NCBI RefSeq assembly: GCF_014192335.1
Contig: NZ_JACHXU010000003.1
Span: forward strand, 248,001 to 312,000
Reading direction: 5' to 3'
Origin: Aporhodopirellula rubra
GTDB lineage: Bacteria > Planctomycetota > Planctomycetia > Pirellulales > Pirellulaceae
Length of the DNA stretch: 64,000 nucleotides
Each line of letters opens with the position of its first letter. The first letter of the stretch is position 1. A program made the translations under genes and the position numbers. The notes beneath the pieces were generated by a model. The model did no database searches and was not told the DNA's origin. It saw only the letters and a program-made list of their open reading frames with translations. Shown piece after piece: positions 38,411 to 48,900 of the stretch.

Positions 38411-39202
38411 ATGTGGCACACGAGTGACGGTGATCGTACCCTCGTCCGAGACGAGGCGGCCCTGGTCGGTAACGCGATCGACTCTCTCATCGACCGGTTG
38501 CTTGATCGGCTTAATTACGAGTCCCGAGATAGTAACAACGGCCAACCATTGAACGTTGAGACTGGTGTTACGCTGTTCGACGCGTTGACCCCGCACCAGC
38601 AGATTTGTCTTTTGCATTCGGTTGCGAGCTACCTGCTCCAGCCAACCGAGGACGTTCTGCCGCTCACCGCCGTGAACGAATCGGCGGTCGCGGCAATTTA
38701 TGCGAACGCCACTCGGGAGATCGAGTTGGAAATCGCGGCGTCACAACTTCGCGTCCACGAATTTGACGACCGCGGATCTGCTGCCCGCTCCCGGTTCGAT
38801 GATTTCAAGGATTTCTGTCCTGACGCTCCGCAGGATGCCGCGTTTGCCTATCCTGTGGATCCGTGTTATTGGCGGCAGCTTGCCGCCAATGCGTACAACG
38901 GCACGGGAGAATTCGCGTTCGTAGATGATGATGACGTCGACATGGTTCCTGAACTCGACTCGCCGGACGTGGACGAATGGCGGTATCTAGTCGAAGCCCT
39001 CAGTGATTGGGTGCTCTGGGACCGTGACTACGAAACGGCGGCATGCTTCCTCGATATTGATCCCAGGCGGGCCACAGCGACCAAAGCCGTCATGGGGATT
39101 GAGGGGGACTACTTTACGGGGCTTGTGCCTGATCCTCAGATGACCGAAATTCCACATCTCGTGTCCGCGACCCGAGAGATCGTGCGGCGTAAGCCTCGTT
39201 AG
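38411..39202 (+). CDS. Hypothetical acidic protein
   Basis: The product is 263 aa from the ATG at 38411 (MWHTSDGDRTLVRDEAALVG); in-frame starts exist back to 38222 but the added part looks non-coding. It is acidic, with no signal or membrane helix. The segments TPHQQICLLHSVASYLLQP, WRYLVEALSDWVLWDRDYE and ATKAVMGIEGDYFTGLVPDP suggest a helical cytoplasmic protein. Codon use fits the neighbours, so it is probably a real gene, but I recognise no family or function. Confidence 0.65.
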   Translation: MWHTSDGDRTLVRDEAALVGNAIDSLIDRLLDRLNYESRDSNNGQPLNVETGVTLFDALTPHQQICLLHSVASYLLQPTEDVLPLTAVNESAVAAIYANATREIELEIAASQLRVHEFDDRGSAARSRFDDFKDFCPDAPQDAAFAYPVDPCYWRQLAANAYNGTGEFAFVDDDDVDMVPELDSPDVDEWRYLVEALSDWVLWDRDYETAACFLDIDPRRATATKAVMGIEGDYFTGLVPDPQMTEIPHLVSATREIVRRKPR

Positions 39203-39470
39203 GACGCTTGCTCGTCTGCTGTAGCCACCGTCGCGAGGCGACGGACCACGTTCAGGTGAGGGTCGCTACGACATTCTAAGTCTTGGTTCGCTCATCAAGC
39301 TGCTCCAGAAACACAAACAGCCCACTCGCCCTCGGAGGCTTCATCTCGAGAATGGACCGTCTGAAAGTCGAAAAAGCATTCGTTCACCCGCGGTTCGTGT
39401 TTGCAAAAGGTTTGACCGTTTCACGCGGCAATCGACGCGTTCTCCGCCTCCCCCAACCCCGATGATGGGC

Positions 39471-40325
39471 ATGCAGTTTCTGATCACTAACGATGACGGG
39501 ATAGACGCACCTGGGATCCAAGCACTTCATCACGCTCTGCAGGCCTACTTGGTTAATCGCGGATATCACGATAGCGAGCTATTTGTCGTCGCTCCGGACT
39601 GTGGCAGAAGCGAGTGCGGGCACAGCGTAACGACCACTCGAGACTTGACCATTCGCCAAGCACGACCGGGATGGATAAGCGTCGACGGCACACCCGTGGA
39701 CTGCGTGAGGGTCGCGTTGACGTGCATTTGCCCGTCGGTGGTTGCCGTTTTTTCCGGAGTCAACGCGGGGGCAAACGTCGGGTTGGACCTCATGGTCAGC
39801 GGCACTTTTGCGGCGGCGAGAGAAGCGGCGATCCATGGGAAGCCCGCGATGGCGATTTCGCACTACCGCCGTCCTGACATTCCTAAAACATGGGATCATG
39901 TCGGCAATTGGCTGGAGTCCACGCTTGACGCATTCTTCCAGCGTGAAGCGAACTCAATGTCGACGCACGGTAGGTCGACAACAACTTCTGCGTCCACCGC
40001 CGAGCGACGCGAAGTGATAGCGAAGAATAGAGTCGTTTGGAACGTGAACCTGCCTGCGGTTCCGCCTGATGTGCCCCATCCGCCACCGGTAGCACAGTGC
40101 TTTGTGGACGAAACGCCGTTAGTGCGACGCGGTCCCGAGCTACAGACGCTCCTTCACCCAGGTCAAAACGGCGACTCGACCGGCCTGCCCGTGGATGCCA
40201 CGGTCAAACTCGTGTCCGAATTTCATGATCGCCCGCGAACGAGAGGCTCTGACGTCCAGCAATGTTTTGCAGGAAAGGTAACCGTCAGCTACGTGGATGC
40301 CCACGTAGCTTCCCGGGATCTCTAG
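39471..40325 (+). CDS. surE: 5'/3'-nucleotidase SurE
   Basis: The product is 284 aa from the ATG at 39471 (MQFLITNDDGIDAPGIQAL); ATGs at 39462 and 39465 are alternatives. The SurE metal site is the Asp-Asp pair in TNDDG, plus Ser in GRSECGHSVT and Asn in SGVNAGANVG. The enzyme dephosphorylates nucleoside monophosphates and short polyphosphates in the cytoplasm. There is a long hydrophilic insertion (about 150-200) relative to the usual 250-residue proteins. Its stop overlaps that of the convergent csrA by 3-4 bp. Confidence 0.92.
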   Translation: MQFLITNDDGIDAPGIQALHHALQAYLVNRGYHDSELFVVAPDCGRSECGHSVTTTRDLTIRQARPGWISVDGTPVDCVRVALTCICPSVVAVFSGVNAGANVGLDLMVSGTFAAAREAAIHGKPAMAISHYRRPDIPKTWDHVGNWLESTLDAFFQREANSMSTHGRSTTTSASTAERREVIAKNRVVWNVNLPAVPPDVPHPPPVAQCFVDETPLVRRGPELQTLLHPGQNGDSTGLPVDATVKLVSEFHDRPRTRGSDVQQCFAGKVTVSYVDAHVASRDL

Positions 40326-40570
40326 CGATCCATTTGACCTGCGACCGAGACTCCACGCTCCAACATCGCGGCAACTGCCGATGGCGAAGCACTGTCCGAC
40401 TTAGTCGATTTAGTGACTTGCTGCGTAGCTAACTCGCCTCGGACGATCGAGACCTCGCGAGGAGCCTCAATTCCGATTGCGACCCGGTTGCCCGCGATGC
40501 GGTTGACCGTGATCACGATGTTGTCACCGATTACGAGCTGTTCGCCTTCTTTGCGACTGAGAACCAACAT
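40322..40570 (-). CDS. csrA: Carbon storage regulator CsrA
   Basis: The product is 82 aa from the ATG at 40570, with AGGA 8-12 bp upstream. The canonical N-terminus MLVLSRKEGEQLVIGDNI is followed by ITVNRIAGNRVAIGIEAPRE and VSIVRGEL, the RNA-binding strand and loop. A 20-residue Ser/Ala-rich tail is lineage-specific. CsrA dimers bind GGA in mRNA leaders and control translation. Its own leader region (40571-41047) carries hairpins. Confidence 0.96.
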   Translation of the reverse strand: MLVLSRKEGEQLVIGDNIVITVNRIAGNRVAIGIEAPREVSIVRGELATQQVTKSTKSDSASPSAVAAMLERGVSVAGQMDR

Positions 40571-40633
40571 GGTGAATCCTTTCTAAGGTTTCTTTAGGGT
40601 GAGTTTAGGGGATGCTTTGCATCGTTAGCCGGT

Positions 40634-40897
40634 TTAAAGCAATTCGCGGGCCAAATTCGCTCGTGCGGAGGGTTTGTTCACGAAAACTGATGCGGGAATC
40701 GGAGAAAGTTGATTTTCTTCGAGTTTTAGCTCAATGATCTGTGATTGATTGCCGATCGAAAATGATTCAGAGATGCTTGGTTGGTCGAACGATTTTTGCG
40801 TATCCTGGTCAAAACGAGACCTCGTCTCAACGTGAGACGATTTTGAGTCAGTGAGTTGCCCGTCTGACACTCTTACTATCAGGTGTCGGGGTGACAC
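40634..40897 (-). CDS. Doubtful small hypothetical protein upstream of csrA
   Basis: The minus-strand frame has 87 codons and the same direction as csrA, ending 63 bp before it. The peptide has balanced composition and no Cys, with IIELKLEENQLSPIPASVF and SARANLARELL near the end. It could be a real small protein or just the csrA leader. The start region overlaps a 10-bp hairpin at 40886-40912. I recognise no family. Confidence 0.28.
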   Translation of the reverse strand: MSPRHLIVRVSDGQLTDSKSSHVETRSRFDQDTQKSFDQPSISESFSIGNQSQIIELKLEENQLSPIPASVFVNKPSARANLARELL

Positions 40898-40912
40898 GTT
40901 TGGTCACCCCGA
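40824..40912. promoter_or_regulatory. Two hairpins in the region between csrA and tRNA-Asn
   Basis: The first is GTCTCA-acg-TGAGAC at 40824-40838, followed by GATTTT on the plus strand. The second is a perfect 10-bp stem with a 7-nt loop, TCGGGGTGAC (40886-40895) with GTCACCCCGA (40903-40912). They may be part of the csrA leader on the minus strand or may insulate the tRNA. No experimentally known motif is matched. Confidence 0.4.
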
Positions 40913-41047
40913 AATCGGAAGCGGCAAAAAAACGGCAAGAAATGTTTTGCCAACCGGGGCGAACCCATCTTGAAGCCGAGGTGCGACGAAGTTAACATCT
41001 CGCCCTTACGAGTGAGCGAGCGATCCATCGCCCCGCACCACTCCCAA

Positions 41048-41120
41048 TCCCCTGTAGCTCAGTTGGTAGAGCAGGCGGCTGTTAACCGCCTTGTCACAGG
41101 TTCGAGTCCTGTCGGGGGAG
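41048..41120 (+). tRNA. tRNA-Asn (anticodon GTT)
   Basis: This is a 73-nt cloverleaf without encoded CCA. The acceptor TCCCCTG (41048-41054) pairs with CGGGGGA (41113-41119), and the discriminator is G41120. The D-arm contains AGCTCAGTTGGTAGAGC. The anticodon stem-loop is GGCGG-CTGTTAA-CCGCC with GTT at 41081-41083, and the T-arm has GGTTCGAGTCC. A strong terminator follows at 41166. Islands often sit next to such genes, but no copy of the tRNA 3' end was found elsewhere in the window. Confidence 0.97.
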
Positions 41121-41165
41121 CCTTCGTGGACAGTAGCGAAATGCTGCTGCCCACCAATTAACGCC

Positions 41166-41195
41166 AAAGGCCGATGCACCCGCATCGGCCTTTTT
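41166..41195 (+). terminator. Rho-independent terminator after tRNA-Asn
   Basis: The stem AGGCCGATGC (41168-41177) pairs with GCATCGGCCT (41182-41191), with a 4-nt loop, and is followed by TTTT. AAA before the stem can pair with the T-run, so it may be bidirectional. Confidence 0.85.
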
Positions 41196-41466
41196 GCGTT
41201 TCGCCCCGCGTTTTGCGGGACTTTCGCCCGCGGCGTGGTTTTTCGCCTGCTTCTTGGACGGTTCGGGCACAGTGCCAAACCATTCCTTTCCCGCTGTCTA
41301 ACCCCGATAGGACGACCGAAACTCTCGAAGTCTCTGGGTTAACATGGGCAGCCCAGTTAACAAAAATCGGCAGGCAGAGAGCTTTCGCGGGTCAGCAGAG
41401 AGAGAGTTCGAGACTTTCCTTTTCGACCATTGATTTACGCGGTCCCAACGGTCCCGATCAGCAGAA

Positions 41467-41739
41467 TTGCCACGAGCTATTAGAGACAGAAGGCTTCCCT
41501 TGTTCGACGAAATCGCGACGCTCTTCGCCTCGGCACCGTCGGCCGATACGGTGCTTCAATTCCGACCTTCTTCGGCGTCAGTGGATCGTGCCAGCGAACT
41601 CTTGGAGCTGAACCGACGCGGCACTCTCGACGATGCCGCCCGAGAAGAACTGAACCAACTTGAGTTCGCCGAACTGCTGATGCAATCCGTGAAAGCTCGC
41701 ATTCGACGCAAAACAACTGAGACCAAATCCTCGCCATGA
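41467..41739 (+). CDS. Small hypothetical protein preceding VF530
   Basis: Up to 90 aa from a TTG at 41467; a TTG at 41500 (before [13 protein letters not shown]) is an equally good start because the sequence looks conserved only from there. It is helical and charged: [20 protein letters not shown] and [11 protein letters not shown] resemble a widespread family of short antitoxin-like or unknown proteins. No domain name can be given. Its stop overlaps the next start (ATGA), so the two are probably co-translated. Confidence 0.6.
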   Translation: MPRAIRDRRLPLFDEIATLFASAPSADTVLQFRPSSASVDRASELLELNRRGTLDDAAREELNQLEFAELLMQSVKARIRRKTTETKSSP

Positions 41740-42053
41740 ATCAATCCGCGCCCGATCAACCCCAACCCAACAACCCGCTCCACGGCGTGACGCTTAAAGC
41801 GATCCTGGAATATCTGGTCACCGAGTATGGCTGGGATCGTCTGGGCGAGCGGATCAACATCCATTGCTTCAACTACGAACCGACGATCAACAGCAGCCTG
41901 AAATTCCTTCGCAAAACCGACTGGGCGCGAGCGAAGGTCGAGCGGCTGTACCTCGACTCACTCAGCTTCGATGAGCGGAAGGGCAAAAACGCGTCGGCCG
42001 ACGAACCGACCGAGATGGCCAGCGTTTGGGATCGAGCCCATCGCGGCGAGTGA
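41736..42053 (+). CDS. VF530 family (DUF2132) DNA-binding protein
   Basis: The product is 105 aa from the ATG at 41736. The whole VF530 fold is present: [40 protein letters not shown] and [20 protein letters not shown]. The family comprises small cytoplasmic proteins reported to bind double-stranded DNA; the physiological role is unclear. It is the last apparently core gene before the A/T-richer two-gene unit. The 290 bp that follow (42054-42343) show no convincing gene. Confidence 0.88.
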   Translation: MNQSAPDQPQPNNPLHGVTLKAILEYLVTEYGWDRLGERINIHCFNYEPTINSSLKFLRKTDWARAKVERLYLDSLSFDERKGKNASADEPTEMASVWDRAHRGE

Positions 42054-42343
42054 CGGCCGCCGACGAATTCAAAATCCCGGCATTTGCTGCTTGTAATCGA
42101 ACTGCAAATCAGCCTGGACGGAGTCGGCCGCCGACTATGCCAACATGAGCCTGGAAGAAACGCTCGCGATCCTGGATTGCGGGCCGACCTCTGCATTCAA
42201 GGTAGTCAGCATGCAAAGCACTGAAGCGTTTGCTACATCTATCCGCGGCCGAATGCGGTGTATTGCTGACCACCGATATTTCGTCTGTTAGAATGCCGAT
42301 CTAATTTGGAAAAAATGAAGCCCTTGCTGTTTACACCCGTTTT

Positions 42344-45300
42344 ATGAACGAACTTCTCCATCTATCAACCAGAGCATTCGCAGGTTTTTTGTCGATTAAT
42401 TTACCGCAGCTTGGTGACAATTGGTGGCAGAAATTCGTCGTGAGTAAACTGAGTTTTCAGCAACAGCGAATGGTCGAGGAAAAGCGCATCGACGATTTGA
42501 AGCAGTTCGATTTTGCGGCCCTCGTAAGGCTTGTCGACCAGAATTGGTACGAACTTTCACGGTCTTTCAATTTACCACGCGAGGGTCGTAGTTGGATCAA
42601 GGAACTTCAGACCATTCGCAACCGCTGGGCACACCTCTCTTCGGAGTCCGTGTCTGCAAGTGATCGCTACAGGGATGCAGACACCCTGGACAGGGTTCTA
42701 GCGATGCTCGACGCCGACGGTGTCTTGCGTGGCAAAGTCGAGAAGTATAAGGACAAAGCGATTGCTGAAATGTCATCGCTGAACGCAAATGAGGAAACGA
42801 AGTCGAATTCCAGTCGTAGCGTCTCCTTCGATGTCAACAGCTCAGCATCCCCAGCCGAACCGGATGACAAGCCTGATCAAACTTCAGCGTCTTTCAGCGT
42901 AGGCGACATTGTTGTACTGAAGTCAGATTCTTCCGTTCTGGTTCCCATCATCGGTATCGACACTAGCGGAAGCGAAGTTAGATACAGTGTGTTCCACGAG
43001 GGAACGACCGCTCAGTACTACGAAAGCCAACTGACGGCAGAACAGCAACCAAGTGCTAAAGCGTCCACATTAACCGCGAAAGAACTACACGCGTATTTGA
43101 CAAGTCTGATTTTGCTGTCGCCTTCATCGACGAAACTGTTCTCACTACGCAGCGGCCGAGTGCAATTCGTCCCCTATCAGTATCGGCCCGTTTTGAAGTT
43201 GGTCCGTGCTGATCGACCGCGATTGTTGATCGCTGATGAAGTCGGCGTTGGTAAGACGATCGAAGCGGGCTTAATCATCAAGGAACTGAAATCACGGATG
43301 GACATCTCCTCCGTGCTCATTATTTGCCCGAAGGCGCTGGTGGCTGAACGCAAATGGTACTTGGAGATGAAGCGATTCGATGAGCAATTCACTGCCTTGG
43401 ACGGGTCAACCCTCCGTCATTGCATCAAGGAAACCGATCTCGATGGCGAGTGGCCTCAGCAATACCAGAAAGCAATTGTCCCCTTCTCGCTTTTTGACTC
43501 AAATTTGCTGTTCGGGCGCGAAGGAAAGAGTCGCAGAGCGAAGGAAGGCTTGCTGTCTCTCGATCCACCACCGAAGTTCGATTTAGTGATCGTTGACGAA
43601 GCTCACCACTTGCGAAATCCGCAAACGTTTCTGCATCAAGGAGTTAGATACTTTTGCGAAAATGCCGAAGCTGTCGTTTTCCTGTCGGCGACTCCTGTGC
43701 AGCTCGGCAGCGAAGATCTGTTTACGCTGCTAAACGTCTTGCGACCAGATTTGGTAATCGACCATGCAAGTTTTAATCAAATGGCCGCGCCAAACAAGCC
43801 AATCAACGCCGCGGTGAGTGAGTGCCGAGGCGCAGAAGTCGGCTGGCAAGGCCGAGCAGTTGAACATTTGCAAGAAGCCGCTGAGACCCAATGGGGAAAA
43901 CTGTTCCTTCGCGAGTCGCCTGCATTCCAATCTGCCTTCGATCTTGTTCGACGTGACGAAATCTCGGATCACGATCGAGTCGCTATCACCCGAACGATCG
44001 AGGAACTTTACACATTCAGTTCGCTCATCAATCGTACCCGTCGTCGTGACATCGGCGAGTTTACAGTGCGAACGCCAGAAACGTTAAACGCCCCTTTCAC
44101 CGTTAGGCAACAAGAGCTTCACGATAAGCTTTTGGATACGATCGCGAACATCCTGTCCATTTCCCATGGTCAACAGAACGTGAAGTTCATGATGACGACC
44201 GTTCGACGGCAAGCGGCAAGTTGCTTATACGGGCTCAAACCGCTGTTGAGCGATATCCTTCGAGGCAAATTGAAAGACTTGGAAGTCACTGACGAGTCCG
44301 GTGATGCACCAGCCGAGCTTGAGCCAGCATTGCTATCTCAAATCAAAGCAAGCGTAGATGAGATCATTTCGCTGGCCGAGAATCTCGATCCCGATGATCG
44401 CAAGGCGGATGAGTTGCTCCGGGTGCTACGAGACAAGGGCAAGATGTCAAACAACAAGGCGCTTTTGTTTACCACTTTTAGACATACGCTGAGCTACCTC
44501 GCTGGCCGCTGCGAACAGGAAGGCTTGCGTTTCGGTGTGATCCATGGCGGCATACCAGATGAGGAACGTGCCGATCTTCGCAAGCGATTTTCGTTTGAAA
44601 AAGAGCGTGGTGATGCGATCGACGTACTTCTCTCTTCGGAAGTCGGCTGCGAAGGTCTCGACTTCCAGTTCTGTGACTTGCTAGTCAATTATGACTTGCC
44701 TTGGAATCCGATGCGGATCGAGCAACGAATCGGTCGCATCGACCGTTATGGGCAGAAGAGCCAATCGGTTGCGATCGTTAATTTGATCACCCCAGGAACG
44801 GTGGACGCCGAAATCTACGAGCGATGCCTGCTTCGTATCGGGGTCTTCAACCACTCGGTAGGCGGTAGCGAAGAGATACTCGGTGAGATTACCGAACAAT
44901 TGCGGAATATCGAAGAGAGCTTCGCCTTGACCGCAGAGCAACGCGAAAGGCAGTTGCAGCAGTTGGCCGACAACGGCATTAGGCGAATCCAGGAAGAGCA
45001 AACATTGGAATCGAAACAGGCTGAGCTATTCGGTTTGAATGTGCCGAACCAAACGTGGGAACGGGAAATCGAGGAGGCCGAATCGTTCTGGCTCTCTTCC
45101 CAATCGCTGCAGAAAACGGTGGAGGCTTACTTCGCGAACAAGCTCGATCCGTCTGGAGAATACGTCTTGGGCGAGAAGCCACTCAAAACGCTTCGACTCA
45201 ATCAAGAGGCTCGGGCCACACTGCTCACTGATCTTCGTAAGTTTCCGCGTTCAATCGAACCCGTTTGGCGACATTGGGAGAAATGGCTCAAGGGAGATTT

Positions 45301-45946
45301 GCCAACGCTATCCGTCACGTTCGACCAAAAGACAGCGGCCGAAAACGACGGTACGACCTATCTCAATGTGCTGCATCCCCTGGTGCGACAGGCTGCCGAT
45401 GCATTGCAGCGAAGCGGAGTTCTTACCGTTAGCCTGGAGGTGGTTGATGCCAATCTCGCTCCAGGCGAGTACGCATTTGCCGTCTACCAATGGCGAAACA
45501 CTGGAGTGAAGCCAGACGAAACGCTCGTCGCTGTTTGCGATTCGCCCGTGGTTGAAGCTCGGCTGATGACACTGCTTCAGATGGCCACTGATTCAACCGA
45601 TGGCAAAATTCAAGAAGCTGAACAGACTAAAACATTGGACGCACGACATCACTCGAAGTGGAGCGACGCTCGCGCGGAGCACATCGCTCGCAATCTTGAG
45701 TTGGTCCAACATCGGATCCAGAGTTTGCTTGCCAGTGGAAAAGCCCGTTGCCAATTACTCGAGGATCAAATCAACGCAGCAACGAATGACAAAATCACCC
45801 TGATGAAGCAACGTGAGCTTGCGTCGGCGCAAAGGGACGGTCAACGGCGACTTGAGGATCTAAAGAAGTCTTCGGAGACTGCGGACATCCACGCGAAACC
45901 GGTTGTGGTAGGACGCTTAGCGATCACGAACGAAACGGAGCGTTGA
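42344..45946 (+). CDS. Swt1-type HEPN fused to SNF2-like helicase (putative defence protein)
   Basis: The product is 1200 aa from the ATG at 42344. About 1-125 is a Swt1-like HEPN domain with the RX4H motif Arg92-Asn-Arg-Trp-Ala-His97, the site expected for RNase activity. A small SH3/Tudor-like domain lies at about 183-232. The SF2 helicase of the SNF2/RapA/HepA type has Walker A ADEVGVGKT (297-305), DEAH (418-421), FLSATPVQL (447 on), and the C-terminal lobe with SSEVGCEGLDFQ and RIEQRIGRIDRYGQ. The C-terminal 250 residues are helical. Base composition looks more A/T-rich than the neighbours. The next gene starts 2 bp after the stop. I infer a nucleic-acid-sensing helicase with an RNase effector in an anti-phage pair. 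Confidence 0.85.
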   Translation: MNELLHLSTRAFAGFLSINLPQLGDNWWQKFVVSKLSFQQQRMVEEKRIDDLKQFDFAALVRLVDQNWYELSRSFNLPREGRSWIKELQTIRNRWAHLSSESVSASDRYRDADTLDRVLAMLDADGVLRGKVEKYKDKAIAEMSSLNANEETKSNSSRSVSFDVNSSASPAEPDDKPDQTSASFSVGDIVVLKSDSSVLVPIIGIDTSGSEVRYSVFHEGTTAQYYESQLTAEQQPSAKASTLTAKELHAYLTSLILLSPSSTKLFSLRSGRVQFVPYQYRPVLKLVRADRPRLLIADEVGVGKTIEAGLIIKELKSRMDISSVLIICPKALVAERKWYLEMKRFDEQFTALDGSTLRHCIKETDLDGEWPQQYQKAIVPFSLFDSNLLFGREGKSRRAKEGLLSLDPPPKFDLVIVDEAHHLRNPQTFLHQGVRYFCENAEAVVFLSATPVQLGSEDLFTLLNVLRPDLVIDHASFNQMAAPNKPINAAVSECRGAEVGWQGRAVEHLQEAAETQWGKLFLRESPAFQSAFDLVRRDEISDHDRVAITRTIEELYTFSSLINRTRRRDIGEFTVRTPETLNAPFTVRQQELHDKLLDTIANILSISHGQQNVKFMMTTVRRQAASCLYGLKPLLSDILRGKLKDLEVTDESGDAPAELEPALLSQIKASVDEIISLAENLDPDDRKADELLRVLRDKGKMSNNKALLFTTFRHTLSYLAGRCEQEGLRFGVIHGGIPDEERADLRKRFSFEKERGDAIDVLLSSEVGCEGLDFQFCDLLVNYDLPWNPMRIEQRIGRIDRYGQKSQSVAIVNLITPGTVDAEIYERCLLRIGVFNHSVGGSEEILGEITEQLRNIEESFALTAEQRERQLQQLADNGIRRIQEEQTLESKQAELFGLNVPNQTWEREIEEAESFWLSSQSLQKTVEAYFANKLDPSGEYVLGEKPLKTLRLNQEARATLLTDLRKFPRSIEPVWRHWEKWLKGDLPTLSVTFDQKTAAENDGTTYLNVLHPLVRQAADALQRSGVLTVSLEVVDANLAPGEYAFAVYQWRNTGVKPDETLVAVCDSPVVEARLMTLLQMATDSTDGKIQEAEQTKTLDARHHSKWSDARAEHIARNLELVQHRIQSLLASGKARCQLLEDQINAATNDKITLMKQRELASAQRDGQRRLEDLKKSSETADIHAKPVVVGRLAITNETER

Positions 45947-45948
45947 AA

Positions 45949-48900
45949 ATGAGTTTTATCGAACAGGTTCGAGCGAAACGACAAAAGCTAGCTGATGTCT
46001 TAGTCGACGAGGAATACTCGGGGCTCCGGCAGTTCGTTGAAGAACTCTACCCCGACAAGGCTCACTTTCTGTATGAACTGCTGCAGAATGCCGAGGACAC
46101 GGGGGCGGGCATTGTGCAATTTCGACTGGAGAAGAATCGGCTGGTTTTTGCTCACGATGGTAGACCATTTACTGACGACGATGTATGGGGAATCACCAAT
46201 ATTGGTAAAGGAACGAAAAGAGACGATGAGGACAAAATCGGACGTTTCGGCGTCGGTTTCAAAGCAGTGTTTGCCTATTCTGAAACTCCGTCGATCTGGT
46301 CACCGACGCATAATTTTAAGATCTGCGATCTCGTTCTTCCGACAGAAATCAAACCGCGCACCGCGAAAGACAACGCAACGGTGTTCGACTTCCCGTTCAA
46401 CAACCCCAAGAAATCAGCGGAGGCTGCTTTCGACGAAATTGCGGAGGGCTTACAGTCGCTTTCCGAAGAACTACTGATCTTCTTAAGCCACATTCATCGC
46501 GTGAGGTGGGAGATTGTCGGTGGCGCTGAAGGCGGGTTAAAACGCATCGACCGGCCGCCACATTTGATCGAAGTACAAAAGAAGGTTGGCGGAAAGGTAC
46601 TCGCGAGTTCTTCGTTCCTGCGTTTCAAGAAATCTGTTGATGGCTTGCCTTCACAGAACGTGTCTGTTGCGTTTCCGCTGGAGGCGAAAGACAGTGAAAA
46701 ACCTCTTCAAGAGTCGGACCCAATCTCGGATGTCTTCCGCGTTGTTCCGGGTGCCCCTGCGCGGGTGTCCGTCTACTTTCCGGCTGAAAAGGAAGTCTCG
46801 GGTCTCCGATTCCATGTTCACGCACCCTTCGTTCCCGAATTAAGCCGCGCGAGTATTAAAGATACTCCAGCGAATGACCCACTATTCCAGCAACTGGCGG
46901 GAATGATGCCAGATGTTCTGGAGCAGATTCGCGGTCTCGGTTTACTAACAGTTGAATTTTTGAATGTGCTTCCACATTCGCAGGACGGTGTTCCCGCCAA
47001 GTACCAACCAATTCGAGATGCGATCATCGGGGCGATGAACTCAAGTCCACTTACGCCCACGCAATCGAAGAAACACTTGCCCGCAACGCAATTGTTTCAG
47101 GCAAAGGCAGCCCTGAAGGATTTGCTGCCAAGTGAAGATCTCCGTCAAGTATTGGAAGATGACACTGCATTCGATTGGGCTGTCGCTGCCCCGCAACGAA
47201 ACAGCAATGCTGACCGCTTTCTTGGCAGCTTGGAAATTAAGCGATGGGACGTCGACCGTTTCGTGAGCCTTCTTGAACGCAGAAAGGGAGACGATGAGTA
47301 CTGGGATCAGCGGACCTACAGGTACAAAATATCGGAGCCAAACGAAGAATTTGACGCTTGGTTCGCCTCCAAGGATGCCACTTGGCTCCAACGGTTGTAC
47401 GCAATGCTGCATCGGGAATTGGGAGAGAACGGCGGGCTGGATCGTTTCAAGTCAATTCAGATCGTGCGGCTCACAGATCAGTCGTTTGCAAGGCCAGACC
47501 GATCGTTCTTCAGCAGAAACGGAATGGCAATTGATGATCGGTTTCCGCGTGTCGATTCGCAAGTTTACGAAGGCGGGAAAAGTAAATCAGACCAGGATGC
47601 AGCAAAGAAGTTTCTGGAAGCTGCCGGTGTTCGCGAAGTGGGAGAGAGAGAGCAAGTCGAAGCGATTCTGAATAGCACTTATGTAGGGAAAAACGAAATC
47701 GCATTTGACGATCATGTGAAGGATCTAAACCGATTTTTGCAACTGATTCACTCCGATCCCAATGCCGTCAAATTGTTTGTCAAGCGTCTGATATTGCTTG
47801 ACGAACACGGCAAGCGCTCGTCCCCATCTGATATCTACCTCGATGAGCCTTTTGTTTCGACTGGTTTGTCGGCATTTTACAACGCATTCGACACAGGCGA
47901 AGGGCGTCATGCTTTGTCACCACGGTACGCGGAAGTCCGCAGCCATCGAGAGTTCATTTGCGAGTTTGCCGAGGCTGTGGGGGCATTGTCACGTCTGCAG
48001 GTCTGCCAGGTAAGCTGTGATCGAAACCCGAACGTAGGCTATCTCGTCCATCAAGCTCCCGGCAACCCGAGTCGCCACAAGATTGACAAGGACTATCAAA
48101 TCCACGGTCTGGTGAATGCGTTAAAGAATCCATCGGTGCCATTGGCGAGACTTATTTGGTCAACGCTTGCAAGACAGACTGACATCAAATGGACGCGAGC
48201 AATTTATCGGAGCAATCAAACGCAGCAACTACGTGAAGATGTTTCGCAGTTGGTTGTGACCCTGCGAGATGCGAAGTGGTTGCCGCAGGGAGACGAATTT
48301 GTACGACCGGCCGAAGCTGATTTTCGATTGTTGCCAGAAGACTTCGAATACGCGCCAGGCTGGAAATGGCTTGCTGCGATAAAATTCGGCGAGAATGTCA
48401 CTAAACGAACGGAAGAGTACAAGAAGAAAAAGGAGTTTGCAGCTGAGCTTGGTTTCGACGACGACCAATCCCTTGAAGATGCTAAGTGGTTTGCTGCCTT
48501 AGACGCCGAAGCTCGGCAATTGTTTAAATCCGAGTACCGTTCGCGTATGAGTGTCGATTTGCCTGAGCGTTCGTCCGCGAATCCCGAGCGACGCAGCGAC
48601 AAGGTTGGTCAACTCGCACTGGACGCACCTGAGGAAGAGAAGGAAGTTCGTTCGAGATCGGTTTCGACCGTTATTGCGAGTGTGAAGAAGGAAATCAAAC
48701 CGTACCTTCGAGAGCAGTATACGAACGCTGATGGCGTCATGTTCTGCCAGATTTGCCAGGCCGGTGTTCCGTTTTCTTTGGCCAATGGTGAACCCTACTT
48801 CGAGACGGTTCAGCTAGTTCCTAAAACGGAAAAACTCTTCTTCCAAAACTATTTGGCTCTCTGCCCGAATCATGCTGCGATGGTTCAGCTAGCGAACGAT

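Noticed and set aside
42054-42343. Gene remnant before the HEPN-helicase gene
   Set aside because: A short frame (MSLEETLAILDCG) can be read, but I recognise no family and there is no start or ribosome site, so it is left as unassigned.
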